Source: Candidatus Cohnella colombiensis
GTDB lineage: Bacteria; Bacillota; Bacilli; Paenibacillales; Paenibacillaceae
Length of the DNA: 64,000 bases
NCBI GenBank assembly: GCA_029203125.1
Contig: CP119317.1
Coordinates: 3,162,001-3,226,000, forward strand
Direction: 5' to 3'
Below are positions 46,700-59,419 of this stretch, piece after piece. Position numbers and translations under genes: made by a program. Positions within the stretch are counted from its first letter, which is position 1, and every line of letters starts with the position of its first letter. The notes beneath the pieces were generated by a model, which was given only the letters and a program-made list of their open reading frames with translations, did no database searches and was not told the origin of the DNA.

Positions 46700-46728
46700 A
46701 TATTATCATTACGATATACCCATGTCAA
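46700..46728 (-). promoter_or_regulatory. str operon promoter
   Basis: On the minus strand TTGACA (46723-46728), 17 bases, TAATAT (46700-46705). Confidence 0.85.
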
Positions 46729-47034
46729 GAACTGTTGTTTGAATTTTTTTGTGATTTTTCCACCACATAACTGTTCAATAATAATGCCACTATAGGACAG
46801 AAGACTATAACATTTACAAGAAAACAATTAAGATGAGCTCAAACATTTAGCTTTTTACATTGACCCCTCTGACTGACCCACTTTCCAATCTTTAGTCAAT
46901 CGATCATCTGACTACAATCGCGTATATTGCACGGCTTTATTGAAAGTTGGGTATAGCTACTCTACATGGGGATTGGTCAACATGTTCTTTTATTTAGTAA
47001 CGTGAGATGATTTGGATTATGGTCTAGTATAACT

Positions 47035-47057
47035 AAATGCATATCATACAGTTAGAT
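47035..47057. repeat. 23-bp direct repeat, copy 1
   Basis: AAATGCATATCATACAGTTA followed by GAT. An identical copy begins exactly 51 bp further on, at 47086. Confidence 0.85.
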
Positions 47058-47085
47058 ATATTCTGTCTGGATATTCGCATGAACA

Positions 47086-47108
47086 AAATGCATATCATAC
47101 AGTTAGAT
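47086..47108. repeat. 23-bp direct repeat, copy 2
   Basis: Identical to the copy at 47035-47057. The intervening 28 bases are not repeated. Confidence 0.85.
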
Positions 47109-47297
47109 TGTACGTATACGGCCAATTCAATAAAATTATGCCATACTAAATGTAGGTTTTCCATTTAGATTAGCTGAAAGGAGGTATTTCCCTCAAACTA
47201 CCTGTACATTTTACAGTAAGGCACTTTCTTTATTTGAAACTTCATCCTCGTGATCAAACCCGTAAGTTCACACGATCCCCCTTGGCTATTAATATAC

Positions 47298-47330
47298 AAA
47301 AAAACAGGCACCGTCACCGGTGCCCGTTTT
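47298..47330 (-). terminator. Terminator after rpoC
   Basis: On the minus strand GGGCACC and GGTGCC(T) pair around GGTGAC, followed by seven T, 17 bases after the rpoC stop. Confidence 0.85.
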
Positions 47331-47346
47331 CCACTCTAACAACTTC

Positions 47347-50300
47347 TTATTCTACGCCAACTGGTTCTAGCTCAACAGCTTCATCAGTCGGTTCGTCAAA
47401 TGGCGACACAACACGAATGTTGCGGTAGCGAGGCATACCCGTACCTGCTGGGATGAGCTTCCCGATAATTACATTTTCCTTCAATCCGAGCAAGCGGTCG
47501 ACTTTCCCCTTAATTGCAGCGTCAGTCAATACGCGTGTCGTCTCTTGGAATGATGCAGCAGATAAGAACGAATCTGTTTCGAGAGATGCCTTCGTAATCC
47601 CGAGAAGAACTGGACGCGCAACTGCTGGTTCTAGATCTGCAAGAATTGCAGTGCGGTTAGCTGCTTCATACTCATGGATATCCACGAATGCTCCTGGAAG
47701 GAGAATCGTATCACCCGGATCAACGATCCGAATCTTACGAAGCATCTGCTTGATCATAACTTCGATATGCTTATCGTTGATTTCAACGCCTTGGTTACGA
47801 TATACGCGTTGAACTTCTTGAAGAATGTAGTTTTGAACACCACGGATACCTTTGATACGAAGCATTTCCTTCGGATCGATGGAACCATCCGTAAGTTCAT
47901 CCCCAGCTTCTACCTGTTGTCCTTGGATTACACGAATACGTGAACCATAGCTGACAGGATAGATTTTGGACTCTGCAGCGCCTTGAATCTCGATTTCACG
48001 GCGATCCTTTGTCTCACGGATTTCCTTAACAACACCATCCATCTCGGAAATCATCGCTTGACCTTTCGGATTACGTGCTTCGAACAATTCTTGAATACGC
48101 GGCAAACCTTGTGTAATATCATCCCCTGCTACGCCCCCGGTATGGAACGTACGCATCGTAAGTTGTGTACCCGGCTCACCGATAGACTGTGCAGCGATAA
48201 TCCCAACTGCTTCACCGATTTCAACCTTTTTACCTGTTGCGAGGTTGCGACCATAACAGAGCTTACATACGCCATGACGTGCACGGCAGCTCAGTACGGA
48301 ACGGATTTGAACTTGTTTGATGCCTGCATGAATGATATTTTCAGCAACTGGAGTGTCGATTAGATCGTTACGGTTTGCAATGACTTCACCTGTTTCTGGA
48401 TGACGAATCGTTGCAAATGCATAGCGTCCTTCGATACGGTCGAACAGATCCTCGATGACTTCCTTACCGTCTTCAATACGTGAAACCGTGATACCTTTAT
48501 CCGTACCACAATCATCTTCACGAACGATAACGTCTTGTGCAACGTCTACGAGACGACGAGTCAAGTAACCTGAGTCAGCTGTACGAAGTGCGGTATCGGC
48601 AAGACCTTTCCGCGCTCCGTGAGTGGAGATAAAGTACTCCAATACTGTCAGACCTTCACGGAAGTTCGATTTAATCGGCAATTCGATAATACGTCCAGAT
48701 GGGTTAGCCATCAAACCACGCATACCGCCAAGCTGAGTAATTTGAGATTTGTTACCCCGTGCTTTTGAATCTACCATCAACATGATCGAATTGTAACGAT
48801 CCATGGACTTCATCAGCACATCCGTAATTTCATCCTTCGTCTTACTCCAAATTTCGATAACACGGTCACGACGCTCTTCATCTGTAATCAATCCACGACG
48901 GTATTGTGTCGAAACGACCTTAACCTTCTCTTCGGATTGTTGCAGAATGACATCCTTCTCAGTTGGTACGATAACATCAGAAACCGCGATCGTAATACCA
49001 GCTTTCGTCGAATACGTGAAACCAAGTTGCTTGATATTGTCCAAAATTACCGAAGTCTTCGTCGTATGATAAATACGGAAGCACTCACCGATAATTTGTC
49101 CAAGATATTCTTTACCTACAGCGCCAGGTGTCGGAAGTTCATCAATAATTTTATCGATGTCTGCGCCCTTGTCGTAGATAAAATATTTATCAGGTGTACC
49201 TTTAACGAGGTTTTCCTTTGTTGCCTCATTGATATAAGGGAACGTATCCGGGAAAATTTCGTTAAAGATGATTTTACCGATCGTTGTAACAATTAGCGCA
49301 TCTTGTTGTTCAGGAGTAAATGTCTTCTTCTTCAGCTCACGCACAGGAATAACGACGCGTGCATGCAGAGAGTTTTCAGATACGCCACGTTGATACGCAG
49401 ATACAGCTTCATTCACATTCGCAAAGCGAAGTCCTGTACCCTTAGATTCCTTATTGTCCATCGTGAGATAGTAGCAACCAAGTACCATATCTTGAGACGG
49501 TGTAACAACAGGTTTACCATCTTTAGGGTTAAGGATATTGCCTGAAGCAAGCATCAGTAGACGCGCTTCAGCTTGTGCTTCTGCCGAAAGTGGTACGTGG
49601 ACGGCCATTTGGTCACCGTCGAAGTCAGCGTTGTACGCTGTACAAACGAGTGGGTGAAGCTTAATTGCGCGACCTTCAACCAAGATCGGTTCGAATGCTT
49701 GAATACCTAGTCTATGCAACGTAGGTGCACGGTTTAGCAGAACAGGGTGTTCCTTGATAACTTCCTCAAGCACATCCCACACTTCAGGGCTTACGCGTTC
49801 AACCTTACGCTTAGCGCTCTTAATGTTGTGTGCAAGTCCTTTAAGTACAAGCTCTTTCATAACGAAAGGCTTGAACAACTCAAGCGCCATTTCCTTCGGC
49901 AGACCGCACTGATACATTTTCAAGCTTGGACCTACAACGATAACCGAACGACCGGAATAGTCAACGCGCTTACCTAACAAGTTTTGACGAAAGCGACCTT
50001 GCTTCCCTTTCAACATGTGGCTCAGTGATTTCAATGGACGATTACCAGGTCCCGTTACAGGACGACCGCGACGACCATTGTCAATCAATGCGTCAACTGC
50101 TTCTTGAAGCATCCGCTTCTCGTTTTGCACGATAATGTCCGGAGCACCCAAATCAAGCAAACGCTTGAGACGGTTATTACGGTTAATTACACGACGGTAC
50201 AAGTCATTCAAGTCACTTGTAGCGAAGCGACCACCATCCAATTGAACCATTGGACGAAGCTCTGGCGGGATAACTGGAAGAACATCGAGAATCATCCAAT

Positions 50301-50970
50301 CTGGCAGGTTGCCAGAATTGCGGAATGCTTCAACGACTTCAAGGCGCTTAATCGCACGATTACGACGTTGCCCTTGTGCGGTACGAAGCTCTTCTCTTAA
50401 CATCTCAAGATCGCGATCAAGATCGATATCTTGCAGCAGCTTTTTCACTGCTTCAGCACCCATACCAGCGGAAAATGCATAGCCGTACTTTTCGCGATAG
50501 CTACGGTATTCCTTCTCCGAAAGCAATTGCTTGCGCTCCAGTGGTGTATCACCTGGATCAGTTACCACATAGGAAGCGAAGTAGATGATCTCTTCCAACG
50601 AACGTGGCGACATATCTAGTGCCAAGCCCATACGGCTAGGGATACCCTTGAAGTACCAAATGTGAGATACAGGAGCAGCCAATTCGATATGGCCCATCCG
50701 TTCACGGCGAACTTTCGCACGCGTAACTTCAACTCCGCATCGGTCACAGACTACGCCCTTATAACGGACGCGCTTGTATTTACCGCAATGGCATTCCCAG
50801 TCCTTAGTTGGCCCGAAAATTTTCTCACAGAACAAGCCTTCCTTCTCCGGCTTCAACGTACGGTAGTTGATCGTTTCTGGCTTTTTCACTTCGCCTCTCG
50901 ACCAAGACCGGATTTTGTCCGGGGAAGCTAATCCAATCTTCATGAACTCAAAGTTATTGACGTCTAACAA
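47347..50970 (-). CDS. rpoC: RNA polymerase beta' subunit
   Basis: Catalytic subunit of RNA polymerase. 1207 residues. Zinc finger 1 is CHCGKYKRVRYKGVVCDRCG near residue 60; the active-site Mg motif NADFDGDQMAVH is near residue 450; zinc site 2 is in CRARHGVCKLCYG near residue 880; the trigger-loop motif QSIGEPGTQLTMRTFHTGG is near residue 910. Start is TTG (50970, MLDVNNFEFMKIGLASPDKI) with AAAGGAGGG about 8 bases upstream. Follows rpoB by 82 bases. Confidence 0.99.
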   Translation of the reverse strand: MLDVNNFEFMKIGLASPDKIRSWSRGEVKKPETINYRTLKPEKEGLFCEKIFGPTKDWECHCGKYKRVRYKGVVCDRCGVEVTRAKVRRERMGHIELAAPVSHIWYFKGIPSRMGLALDMSPRSLEEIIYFASYVVTDPGDTPLERKQLLSEKEYRSYREKYGYAFSAGMGAEAVKKLLQDIDLDRDLEMLREELRTAQGQRRNRAIKRLEVVEAFRNSGNLPDWMILDVLPVIPPELRPMVQLDGGRFATSDLNDLYRRVINRNNRLKRLLDLGAPDIIVQNEKRMLQEAVDALIDNGRRGRPVTGPGNRPLKSLSHMLKGKQGRFRQNLLGKRVDYSGRSVIVVGPSLKMYQCGLPKEMALELFKPFVMKELVLKGLAHNIKSAKRKVERVSPEVWDVLEEVIKEHPVLLNRAPTLHRLGIQAFEPILVEGRAIKLHPLVCTAYNADFDGDQMAVHVPLSAEAQAEARLLMLASGNILNPKDGKPVVTPSQDMVLGCYYLTMDNKESKGTGLRFANVNEAVSAYQRGVSENSLHARVVIPVRELKKKTFTPEQQDALIVTTIGKIIFNEIFPDTFPYINEATKENLVKGTPDKYFIYDKGADIDKIIDELPTPGAVGKEYLGQIIGECFRIYHTTKTSVILDNIKQLGFTYSTKAGITIAVSDVIVPTEKDVILQQSEEKVKVVSTQYRRGLITDEERRDRVIEIWSKTKDEITDVLMKSMDRYNSIMLMVDSKARGNKSQITQLGGMRGLMANPSGRIIELPIKSNFREGLTVLEYFISTHGARKGLADTALRTADSGYLTRRLVDVAQDVIVREDDCGTDKGITVSRIEDGKEVIEDLFDRIEGRYAFATIRHPETGEVIANRNDLIDTPVAENIIHAGIKQVQIRSVLSCRARHGVCKLCYGRNLATGKKVEIGEAVGIIAAQSIGEPGTQLTMRTFHTGGVAGDDITQGLPRIQELFEARNPKGQAMISEMDGVVKEIRETKDRREIEIQGAAESKIYPVSYGSRIRVIQGQQVEAGDELTDGSIDPKEMLRIKGIRGVQNYILQEVQRVYRNQGVEINDKHIEVMIKQMLRKIRIVDPGDTILLPGAFVDIHEYEAANRTAILADLEPAVARPVLLGITKASLETDSFLSAASFQETTRVLTDAAIKGKVDRLLGLKENVIIGKLIPAGTGMPRYRNIRVVSPFDEPTDEAVELEPVGVE

Positions 50971-51052
50971 GGAGCAAGCCCTCCTTTATCGTTGCTAAGA
51001 TTTCAGATCTTAACGACGGCCCCGAAGGCCCGGCGTCACACAATCGCGACTA

Positions 51053-54598
<3,546 letters not shown>

Positions 54599-54810
54599 CT
54601 TAACCTCACCCCTTGAGTCTGCTTTAACACAAAAATAAAGAAAAGCCCTTATGCGTTGGTTTGCGGCACAATGGCAACTCATCTTGTCACAAGCCCGTAA
54701 TAAACGCCATAACCTTCAACAATTTTGGATTTATTCATATGCTCATCACTAAGATAGAACTTTATTTTGCATTAAAGACAATTAGCCCATTCTAATACTG
54801 ACATTTTTTA

Positions 54811-54839
54811 ATAATACCATAGTGAAAATATAGAGTCAA
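54811..54839 (-). promoter_or_regulatory. rpoB-rpoC promoter
   Basis: On the minus strand TTGACT (54834-54839), 17 bases, TATTAT (54811-54816), leaving a leader of about 210 bases. Confidence 0.75.
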
Positions 54840-54846
54840 ATGAAAC

Positions 54847-55458
54847 TTATTCCAAACTACGAATACTTCTATATATCCTAAATCCCTTGTCTTTCCCGAC
54901 TTCAGCAACGTTGTCTTCTCCGAAAACTTCTTCGAGCTTAGCTAGCGCACTAGGTGCCCCCTGCTTTTTCTGAATGACAATCCATAAAGAGCCACCTGGT
55001 TTCAGATGAGACCACGCTTCGGCGAACAATTGATGGACAACAGCTTTGCCTGCACGGATCGGAGGATTAGATAGAATGACATCGTACGTCTTCCCTTCAA
55101 CTGCACCGAATAGATTACTGACAGCGAAAGAGACATTACTAATCCGATTTAACGATGCATTGTATTGAGCTAACTCGACAGCCCTTTCGTTGATGTCGAT
55201 CAGCGTGACATGTCCTCGCGGCGCAAGGCGGGCTGCTGTTAATCCCATAGGCCCATAGCCGCAACCCACATCAAGAATCGTTGCGTTATCCGCAAATTCC
55301 ATCTGTTCGATTAGGGCTCGACTGCCATAGTCCACCCCGTCCCGCGAAAACACGCCAGCATCTGACGTTAGCTTAAGCGGATAACCTCTAAGCTTTGCCT
55401 CAAAGCTTTGCCTGGCACTAGCGGAAGTTGGCTTATTCGAATAATAATGATCGTTCAT
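54847..55458 (-). CDS. RsmC-like class I methyltransferase (YbxB family)
   Basis: 203 residues. SAM-binding motif I ILDVGCGYGPMGLTAARLAP (about 60-80), acidic motif II TLIDINERAVELA, and catalytic NPPI-type motif LSNPPIRAGK, the hallmark of enzymes that methylate an amino group of guanine in rRNA. It resembles B. subtilis YbxB, probably acting on 16S rRNA; the target base is inference. The ATG at 55458 (MNDHYYSNKP) matches the family start. It sits between rplL and rpoB, the usual place, but behind a terminator. Confidence 0.87.
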   Translation of the reverse strand: MNDHYYSNKPTSASARQSFEAKLRGYPLKLTSDAGVFSRDGVDYGSRALIEQMEFADNATILDVGCGYGPMGLTAARLAPRGHVTLIDINERAVELAQYNASLNRISNVSFAVSNLFGAVEGKTYDVILSNPPIRAGKAVVHQLFAEAWSHLKPGGSLWIVIQKKQGAPSALAKLEEVFGEDNVAEVGKDKGFRIYRSIRSLE

Positions 55459-55522
55459 GTCGTTTTTGATCACCCTTTTGTCTATCATAGGCTAATTTAG
55501 ACACGAACAAACCCCTCCATGC

Positions 55523-55558
55523 AAAAACACCTTCGGCGTCCTAAGGACGCAGAAGGAG
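55523..55558 (-). terminator. Terminator after rplL
   Basis: On the minus strand CCTTC-TGCGTCC pairs with GGACGC-CGAAGG around TTA, followed by a T-rich tract (GTGTTTTTGC). Confidence 0.8.
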
Positions 55559-55648
55559 CTTTGCGTTGGCTATACACAATTTAATAGGTTTAAACTTATC
55601 AATTCTGTATAACGAAGAAAATCTTCAAGGGGTTTGACGATCCACTTC

Positions 55649-56011
55649 TTACTTAACTTCGACTTTAGCGCCAGCTTCTTCAAGCTTAGCTTTAACGGAG
55701 TCAGCTTCTTCTTTGCTAACTTTTTCTTTAACTGCTTTTGGTGCGCCATCAACAACTTCTTTAGCTTCTTTCAAGCCAAGACCAGTGATTTCACGAACTG
55801 CTTTGATAACGTTGATCTTAGATGCACCAGCATCAGTAAGAATAACATCAAATTCAGTTTGCTCAGCAGCTTCAGCTACTGCAACTGCGCCACCTGCTGC
55901 AACAGGAGCTGCTGCAGTTACGCCGAATTCTTCTTCGATTGCTTTAACAAGATCGTTTAGTTCAAGGATGGACATGCCTTTAATGGCTTCCAAGATTGCT
56001 TCTTTACTCAT
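55649..56011 (-). CDS. rplL: Ribosomal protein L7/L12
   Basis: Flexible stalk protein that recruits translation GTPases. 120 residues from the ATG at 56011 (MSKEAILEAIKGMSILELND); alanine-rich hinge near residues 35-50; C-terminal domain LTDAGASKINVIKAVREITG. Follows rplJ. Confidence 0.98.
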   Translation of the reverse strand: MSKEAILEAIKGMSILELNDLVKAIEEEFGVTAAAPVAAGGAVAVAEAAEQTEFDVILTDAGASKINVIKAVREITGLGLKEAKEVVDGAPKAVKEKVSKEEADSVKAKLEEAGAKVEVK

Positions 56012-56085
56012 GGGTATACCCTCCATATAGTTGAGATCATTTGATCTACTGAATTTGTACTGCATATTGGTCAAGCTTATTACAA

Positions 56086-56586
56086 TTATGCGCTAGCTTC
56101 GTTCTTCTCAGCGACCGCTTTAACTGCGAGCGCGAAGTTGCGAACTGGAGCTTGAAGAACGCTAAGCAACATCGAGAGCATACCTTCGCGGGAAGGAAGA
56201 TCAGCGAGTGCCTTGATTTGAGCCGCATCGACATAACGTCCTTCTACGACTCCACCTTTTACTTTCAGAGCATCGTTCTTCTTAGCGAAATCACTAATGA
56301 TTTTCGCTGGTGCAACGATGTCCTTACCGAAAGCAACAGCAGTTGGACCTGTAAGAATTGAATCAAGCTCAGTCAATTCAACGTTCGCAGCCGCACGGCT
56401 AACGAGTGAGTTCTTGAGGACTTGAAATTCTACGCCAGCTTCACGAAGCTGCTTACGAAGCTCAGTTACTTGCGCAACGTTCAAACCACGATAGTCAGCG
56501 ATCACGGTCGTTGTGCTCTCACGAAGTTTAGTCGCGATCACTTCAACTTCCTGTTGCTTGCCTTGGATAATTTTCGCATTTGCCAT
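56086..56586 (-). CDS. rplJ: Ribosomal protein L10
   Basis: Anchors the L7/L12 stalk. 166 residues from the ATG at 56586 (MANAKIIQGKQQEVEVIATK); RGLNVAQVTELRKQLREAGV near residue 35. Translation is probably controlled by the upstream leader. Confidence 0.98.
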   Translation of the reverse strand: MANAKIIQGKQQEVEVIATKLRESTTTVIADYRGLNVAQVTELRKQLREAGVEFQVLKNSLVSRAAANVELTELDSILTGPTAVAFGKDIVAPAKIISDFAKKNDALKVKGGVVEGRYVDAAQIKALADLPSREGMLSMLLSVLQAPVRNFALAVKAVAEKNEASA

Positions 56587-56639
56587 TGTGTACACCTCCC
56601 AAAACTAGATATACCGTATCATTAGCTTTCGCAAGCAGC

Positions 56640-56890
56640 GGAGGACATAAGAAATGCCCCCGCAGACTTTGCGGGGGCATGATCTGATCTTTCTCATACA
56701 GGCTAGATGACGAGCATCATGCTTCAGAGGAAAATTGTATTCATACACCTCGGTAGGAAATTAAGCTTGTGCATCAGAGCACTCGCGCCTACGGTCTACG
56801 GTATCCATATTCAATATTAGCGTCATCAGCTTACCACGAGTGGCACTCTGATGTCAAAGCTAGATTTTACCGTCTAGATCGTCATATGAC
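56640..56890 (-). ncRNA. L10 leader (rplJ-rplL autoregulatory RNA)
   Basis: The 300-base gap between rplA and rplJ shows the features of the Firmicute L10 leader: on the minus strand ACCGTAGACCGTAGGCGCGA, then TTTCCTACCGAGGTGTATG, an inverted-repeat core (TCAGAGTG...GAGTGCTCTGA) and a terminal attenuator. L10-L12 binding is known to control transcription through it. Confidence 0.8.
56648..56680 (-). terminator. Attenuator stem at the end of the L10 leader
   Basis: ATGCCCCCGCA pairs perfectly with TGCGGGGGCAT (11 bp, 5-base loop), followed on the minus strand by TTTCTT. It lies about 60 bases before rplJ. Confidence 0.85.
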
Positions 56891-56898
56891 GACTTAGA

Positions 56899-57591
56899 TT
56901 AACGATATTCAGCAGCGTTCACACGAGCGCCTGGTCCCATCGTCGAAGAAATCGAGATGTTCTTCAGGTATACACCCTTGGAAGAAGCTGGTTTCGCGCG
57001 GCTCAACGCATCGATCAGAGCTTTCAAGTTTTCGTTTAGCTTGTCAGCATCGAACGAAACTTTACCGATCGGAGCATGAATTTGTCCAGCTTTGTCAAGA
57101 CGGTATTCAATCTTACCAGCCTTGATTTCTTGGATCGCTTTCGCAACGTCATTCGTTACGGTGCCCGCTTTAGGGTTAGGCATCAAACCTTTACCCCCGA
57201 GGATACGACCAAGTTTACCAACTTCACCCATCATGTCAGGAGTGGCGACGCAGACGTCGAACTCAAACCAACCTTGTTGGATTTTGTTGATCAATTCAGA
57301 ATCACCAACGTAATCCGCGCCAGCAGCTTCAGCTTCTTTCAGCTTATCACCCTTCGCGAATACGAGTACGCGTTGTGTTTTACCTGTGCCGTGAGGCAGG
57401 ACAACAACACCACGAACAGCTTGGTCTTGCTTTCTCGGATCAACGCCGAGACGGACAGCAGCTTCAACAGTTTCGTCGAATTTAGCTGTAGCAGCTTTCT
57501 TAACGAGCTCGATTGCTTCCAATGATTCATAGGTTGCATCGCGGTCGATCAGCTTAGCTGATTCATTATATTTCTTACCGTGTTTAGCCAT
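56899..57591 (-). CDS. rplA: Ribosomal protein L1
   Basis: 50S stalk protein. 230 residues; MAKHGKKYNESAKLIDRDAT start, central VATPDMMGEVGKLGRILGGKGLMPNPK-type region (split here by family convention near residues 115-140) and SSTMGPGARVN end. Confidence 0.98.
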   Translation of the reverse strand: MAKHGKKYNESAKLIDRDATYESLEAIELVKKAATAKFDETVEAAVRLGVDPRKQDQAVRGVVVLPHGTGKTQRVLVFAKGDKLKEAEAAGADYVGDSELINKIQQGWFEFDVCVATPDMMGEVGKLGRILGGKGLMPNPKAGTVTNDVAKAIQEIKAGKIEYRLDKAGQIHAPIGKVSFDADKLNENLKALIDALSRAKPASSKGVYLKNISISSTMGPGARVNAAEYR

Positions 57592-57661
57592 TTTGTTCTC
57601 CTCCTTGTGTGGTAATAACGGAAGTCTCCTCCCACAATTTGTAGATCCGATGATCTACAAA

Positions 57662-58087
57662 TTAGTCAACGATCGTAACGCCCATGCTGCGGGCTGTACC
57701 CTCAACCATGCGCATAGCTGCTTCAACTGAAGCCGCGTTCAGATCTTGCATTTTTTGCTCTGCAATCTCACGAACTTTGTCACGTTTGACTGTTGCAACT
57801 TTCACTTTGTTCGGTTCGCCGGAACCTTTTTGAATACCCGCAGCAACGCGCAGAAGAACTGCAGCTGGTGGAGTTTTCGTTTCGAACGTGAAAGAGCGAT
57901 CTTCGTAAACAGAAATTACAACTGGAATAATCAATCCAGCTTGGTCTGCTGTACGAGCGTTAAACTCTTTACAGAAAGCCATAATGTTTACGCCAGCTTG
58001 ACCTAGTGCAGGACCGATTGGCGGCGCAGGGTTTGCTTTACCAGCGCTAACTTGTAGCTTTACTAGTTTAATGACTTTTTTTGCCAT
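57662..58087 (-). CDS. rplK: Ribosomal protein L11
   Basis: GTPase-associated-centre protein. 141 residues from the ATG at 58087 (MAKKVIKLVKLQVSAGKANP); APPIGPALGQAGVNIMAFCK is the conserved N-terminal core, with AGGTGT upstream of the start. Confidence 0.98.
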   Translation of the reverse strand: MAKKVIKLVKLQVSAGKANPAPPIGPALGQAGVNIMAFCKEFNARTADQAGLIIPVVISVYEDRSFTFETKTPPAAVLLRVAAGIQKGSGEPNKVKVATVKRDKVREIAEQKMQDLNAASVEAAMRMVEGTARSMGVTIVD

Positions 58088-58179
58088 GATGCACACCTCC
58101 TTGCTCATTAGTGCGGTATAACGGAACACTCGTCCCTCCCGCTTAAATAAGAAACCCCAACATTACCTAAAAAGATAAC

Positions 58180-58713
58180 TTATATCTTCTCCACTTGAGT
58201 GAATTCCAACTCAACCGGGGTTTCTCTTCCAAACATGTTAACGTGAACCTTCAACTTACTCTTGTCAGGTAGAATCTCTTCTACAGAACCGACAAAATTA
58301 GCGAAAGGTCCAACTTTAACGCGGACATTCTCTTTCAATTCGAAATCAATAACCGGCTTAGGCTCTTCCATGCCCATGTGTTGCAATATTTGCTCCACTT
58401 CTTCAGGCAGTAGTGCCGTCGGCTTCGATCCAGAACCTGTAGATCCGACAAATCCGGTAACACCCGGAGTGTTGCGAACTACATACCAAGAATCATCCGT
58501 TTGGACCATCTCAACAAGAACATAGCCAGGATATACTTTGCGCATCACTGTCTTCTTCTTGCCGTCCTTATTGACAATTTCTTCTTCCATCGGCACAAGC
58601 ACGCGGAAGATCTTGTCTTGCATTCCCATCGACTCCACACGTTTCTCTAGGTTAGCTTTAACTTTGTTCTCGTAACCTGAGTACGTGTGCACGACATACC
58701 ATCTTTTCTCCAT
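58180..58713 (-). CDS. nusG: Transcription factor NusG
   Basis: Elongation/pausing factor. 177 residues; NGN domain begins MEKRWYVVHTYSGYENKVKA, KOW domain at VRVKVGPFANFVGSVEEILP. The ATG at 58713 lies 7 bases after AAAGGTGG; longer frames would overlap secE. Confidence 0.97.
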   Translation of the reverse strand: MEKRWYVVHTYSGYENKVKANLEKRVESMGMQDKIFRVLVPMEEEIVNKDGKKKTVMRKVYPGYVLVEMVQTDDSWYVVRNTPGVTGFVGSTGSGSKPTALLPEEVEQILQHMGMEEPKPVIDFELKENVRVKVGPFANFVGSVEEILPDKSKLKVHVNMFGRETPVELEFTQVEKI

Positions 58714-58739
58714 GGAGAGTCCACCTTTAGGTTCCATTG

Positions 58740-58949
58740 TCAAATGACTAGTTCGACAAGAGAAGAAATGCCGATGTCCAGAATCCAGAAATACGCAGTC
58801 ACGAACACGACAGTTGCAAGAACGATAATCGTGTAGCTAACGATTTCCTTCCGATTAGGCCAACGAACCTTCTTTAATTCGCCCCAGCTATCGCCAAAGA
58901 ACGAAAAAAAGTTCCCAAAGCTCTGTTTCATTTTACCAAGGAAAGCCAC
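58740..58949 (-). CDS. secE: Preprotein translocase subunit SecE
   Basis: 69 residues; amphipathic stretch GDSWGELKKVRWPNRKEIVS followed by one membrane helix. Partner of SecY. Between rpmGB and nusG. Confidence 0.96.
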   Translation of the reverse strand: MAFLGKMKQSFGNFFSFFGDSWGELKKVRWPNRKEIVSYTIIVLATVVFVTAYFWILDIGISSLVELVI

Positions 58950-58968
58950 AGCATTTACCTCCTAGCAC

Positions 58969-59118
58969 TTAGCGCGTTTCGCGATGAGGAGTATGTTCAT
59001 TGCAGAATCTGCAGAACTTCTTCAACTCGATGCGATCGGCGTGCGTCCGTTTGTTCTTACTCGACGTATAGTTCCGATGTTTGCAGCTTGTGCAAGCCAG
59101 AGTGATGATCACCCGCAT
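58969..59118 (-). CDS. rpmGB: Ribosomal protein L33 (zinc form)
   Basis: 49 residues, MRVIITLACTSCKHRNYTSS start and THADRIELKKFCRFCNEH later. Both C-x2-C pairs (residues 9/12 and 36/39) are intact, so this is the zinc-binding paralogue. Starts the rpmGB-secE-nusG unit, with GGAGGTGGAAGG upstream. Confidence 0.96.
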   Translation of the reverse strand: MRVIITLACTSCKHRNYTSSKNKRTHADRIELKKFCRFCNEHTPHRETR

Positions 59119-59302
59119 CCCTTCCACCTCCCGGGATTACAACTTCATAAAAATACAACCATCAAGCGGAAACCCCAGCTTGGCGAACCAAGGCTGTTCT
59201 CGGAATCGTTGTGTAACAGCTAACTGCTACGACAACGAAACCTGGTGTTTCGCCGATGATTCAGACCCTGCGCATACGAAGCCACTTTAAGGTTACTAAA
59301 AT

Positions 59303-59331
59303 AATCTATCACAGCGACCATTCCATGTCAA
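59303..59331 (-). promoter_or_regulatory. rpmGB-secE-nusG promoter
   Basis: On the minus strand TTGACA (59326-59331), 17 bases, TAGATT (59303-59308). The remaining part of the 300-base gap (59119-59302) is a leader in which I see no gene or tRNA. Confidence 0.8.
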
Positions 59332-59362
59332 TTAAAACTGTTGAGCAAGCTATTGGTAAAAT

Positions 59363-59390
59363 AAAAAAAGCAGCGCTGGCACGACTGCCA
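59363..59390 (-). terminator. Terminator after sigH
   Basis: On the minus strand GGCA-GTCG-TGCC (or the overlapping GCAG...CTGC) is followed by seven T. Two alternative stems are possible. Confidence 0.65.
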
Positions 59391-59419
59391 TTGTTGTCGT
59401 ATATAAGTTCTGTAAACTT

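Larger units (their letters stand above)
46730..47297. other. Gene-free stretch between rpoC terminator and str promoter
   Basis: About 570 AT-rich bases. No gene is supported on either strand. It holds the two direct repeats listed separately and an isolated AAAGGAGGTATTTCC on the plus strand with no credible gene behind it. In Bacillus an L7Ae-like gene sits here. Confidence 0.6.

Noticed and set aside
47170..47428. Plus-strand gene behind AAAGGAGGTATTTCC at about 47177
   Set aside because: No suitable start codon follows, the frame runs through the rpoC terminator into antisense rpoC, and the product is not protein-like.
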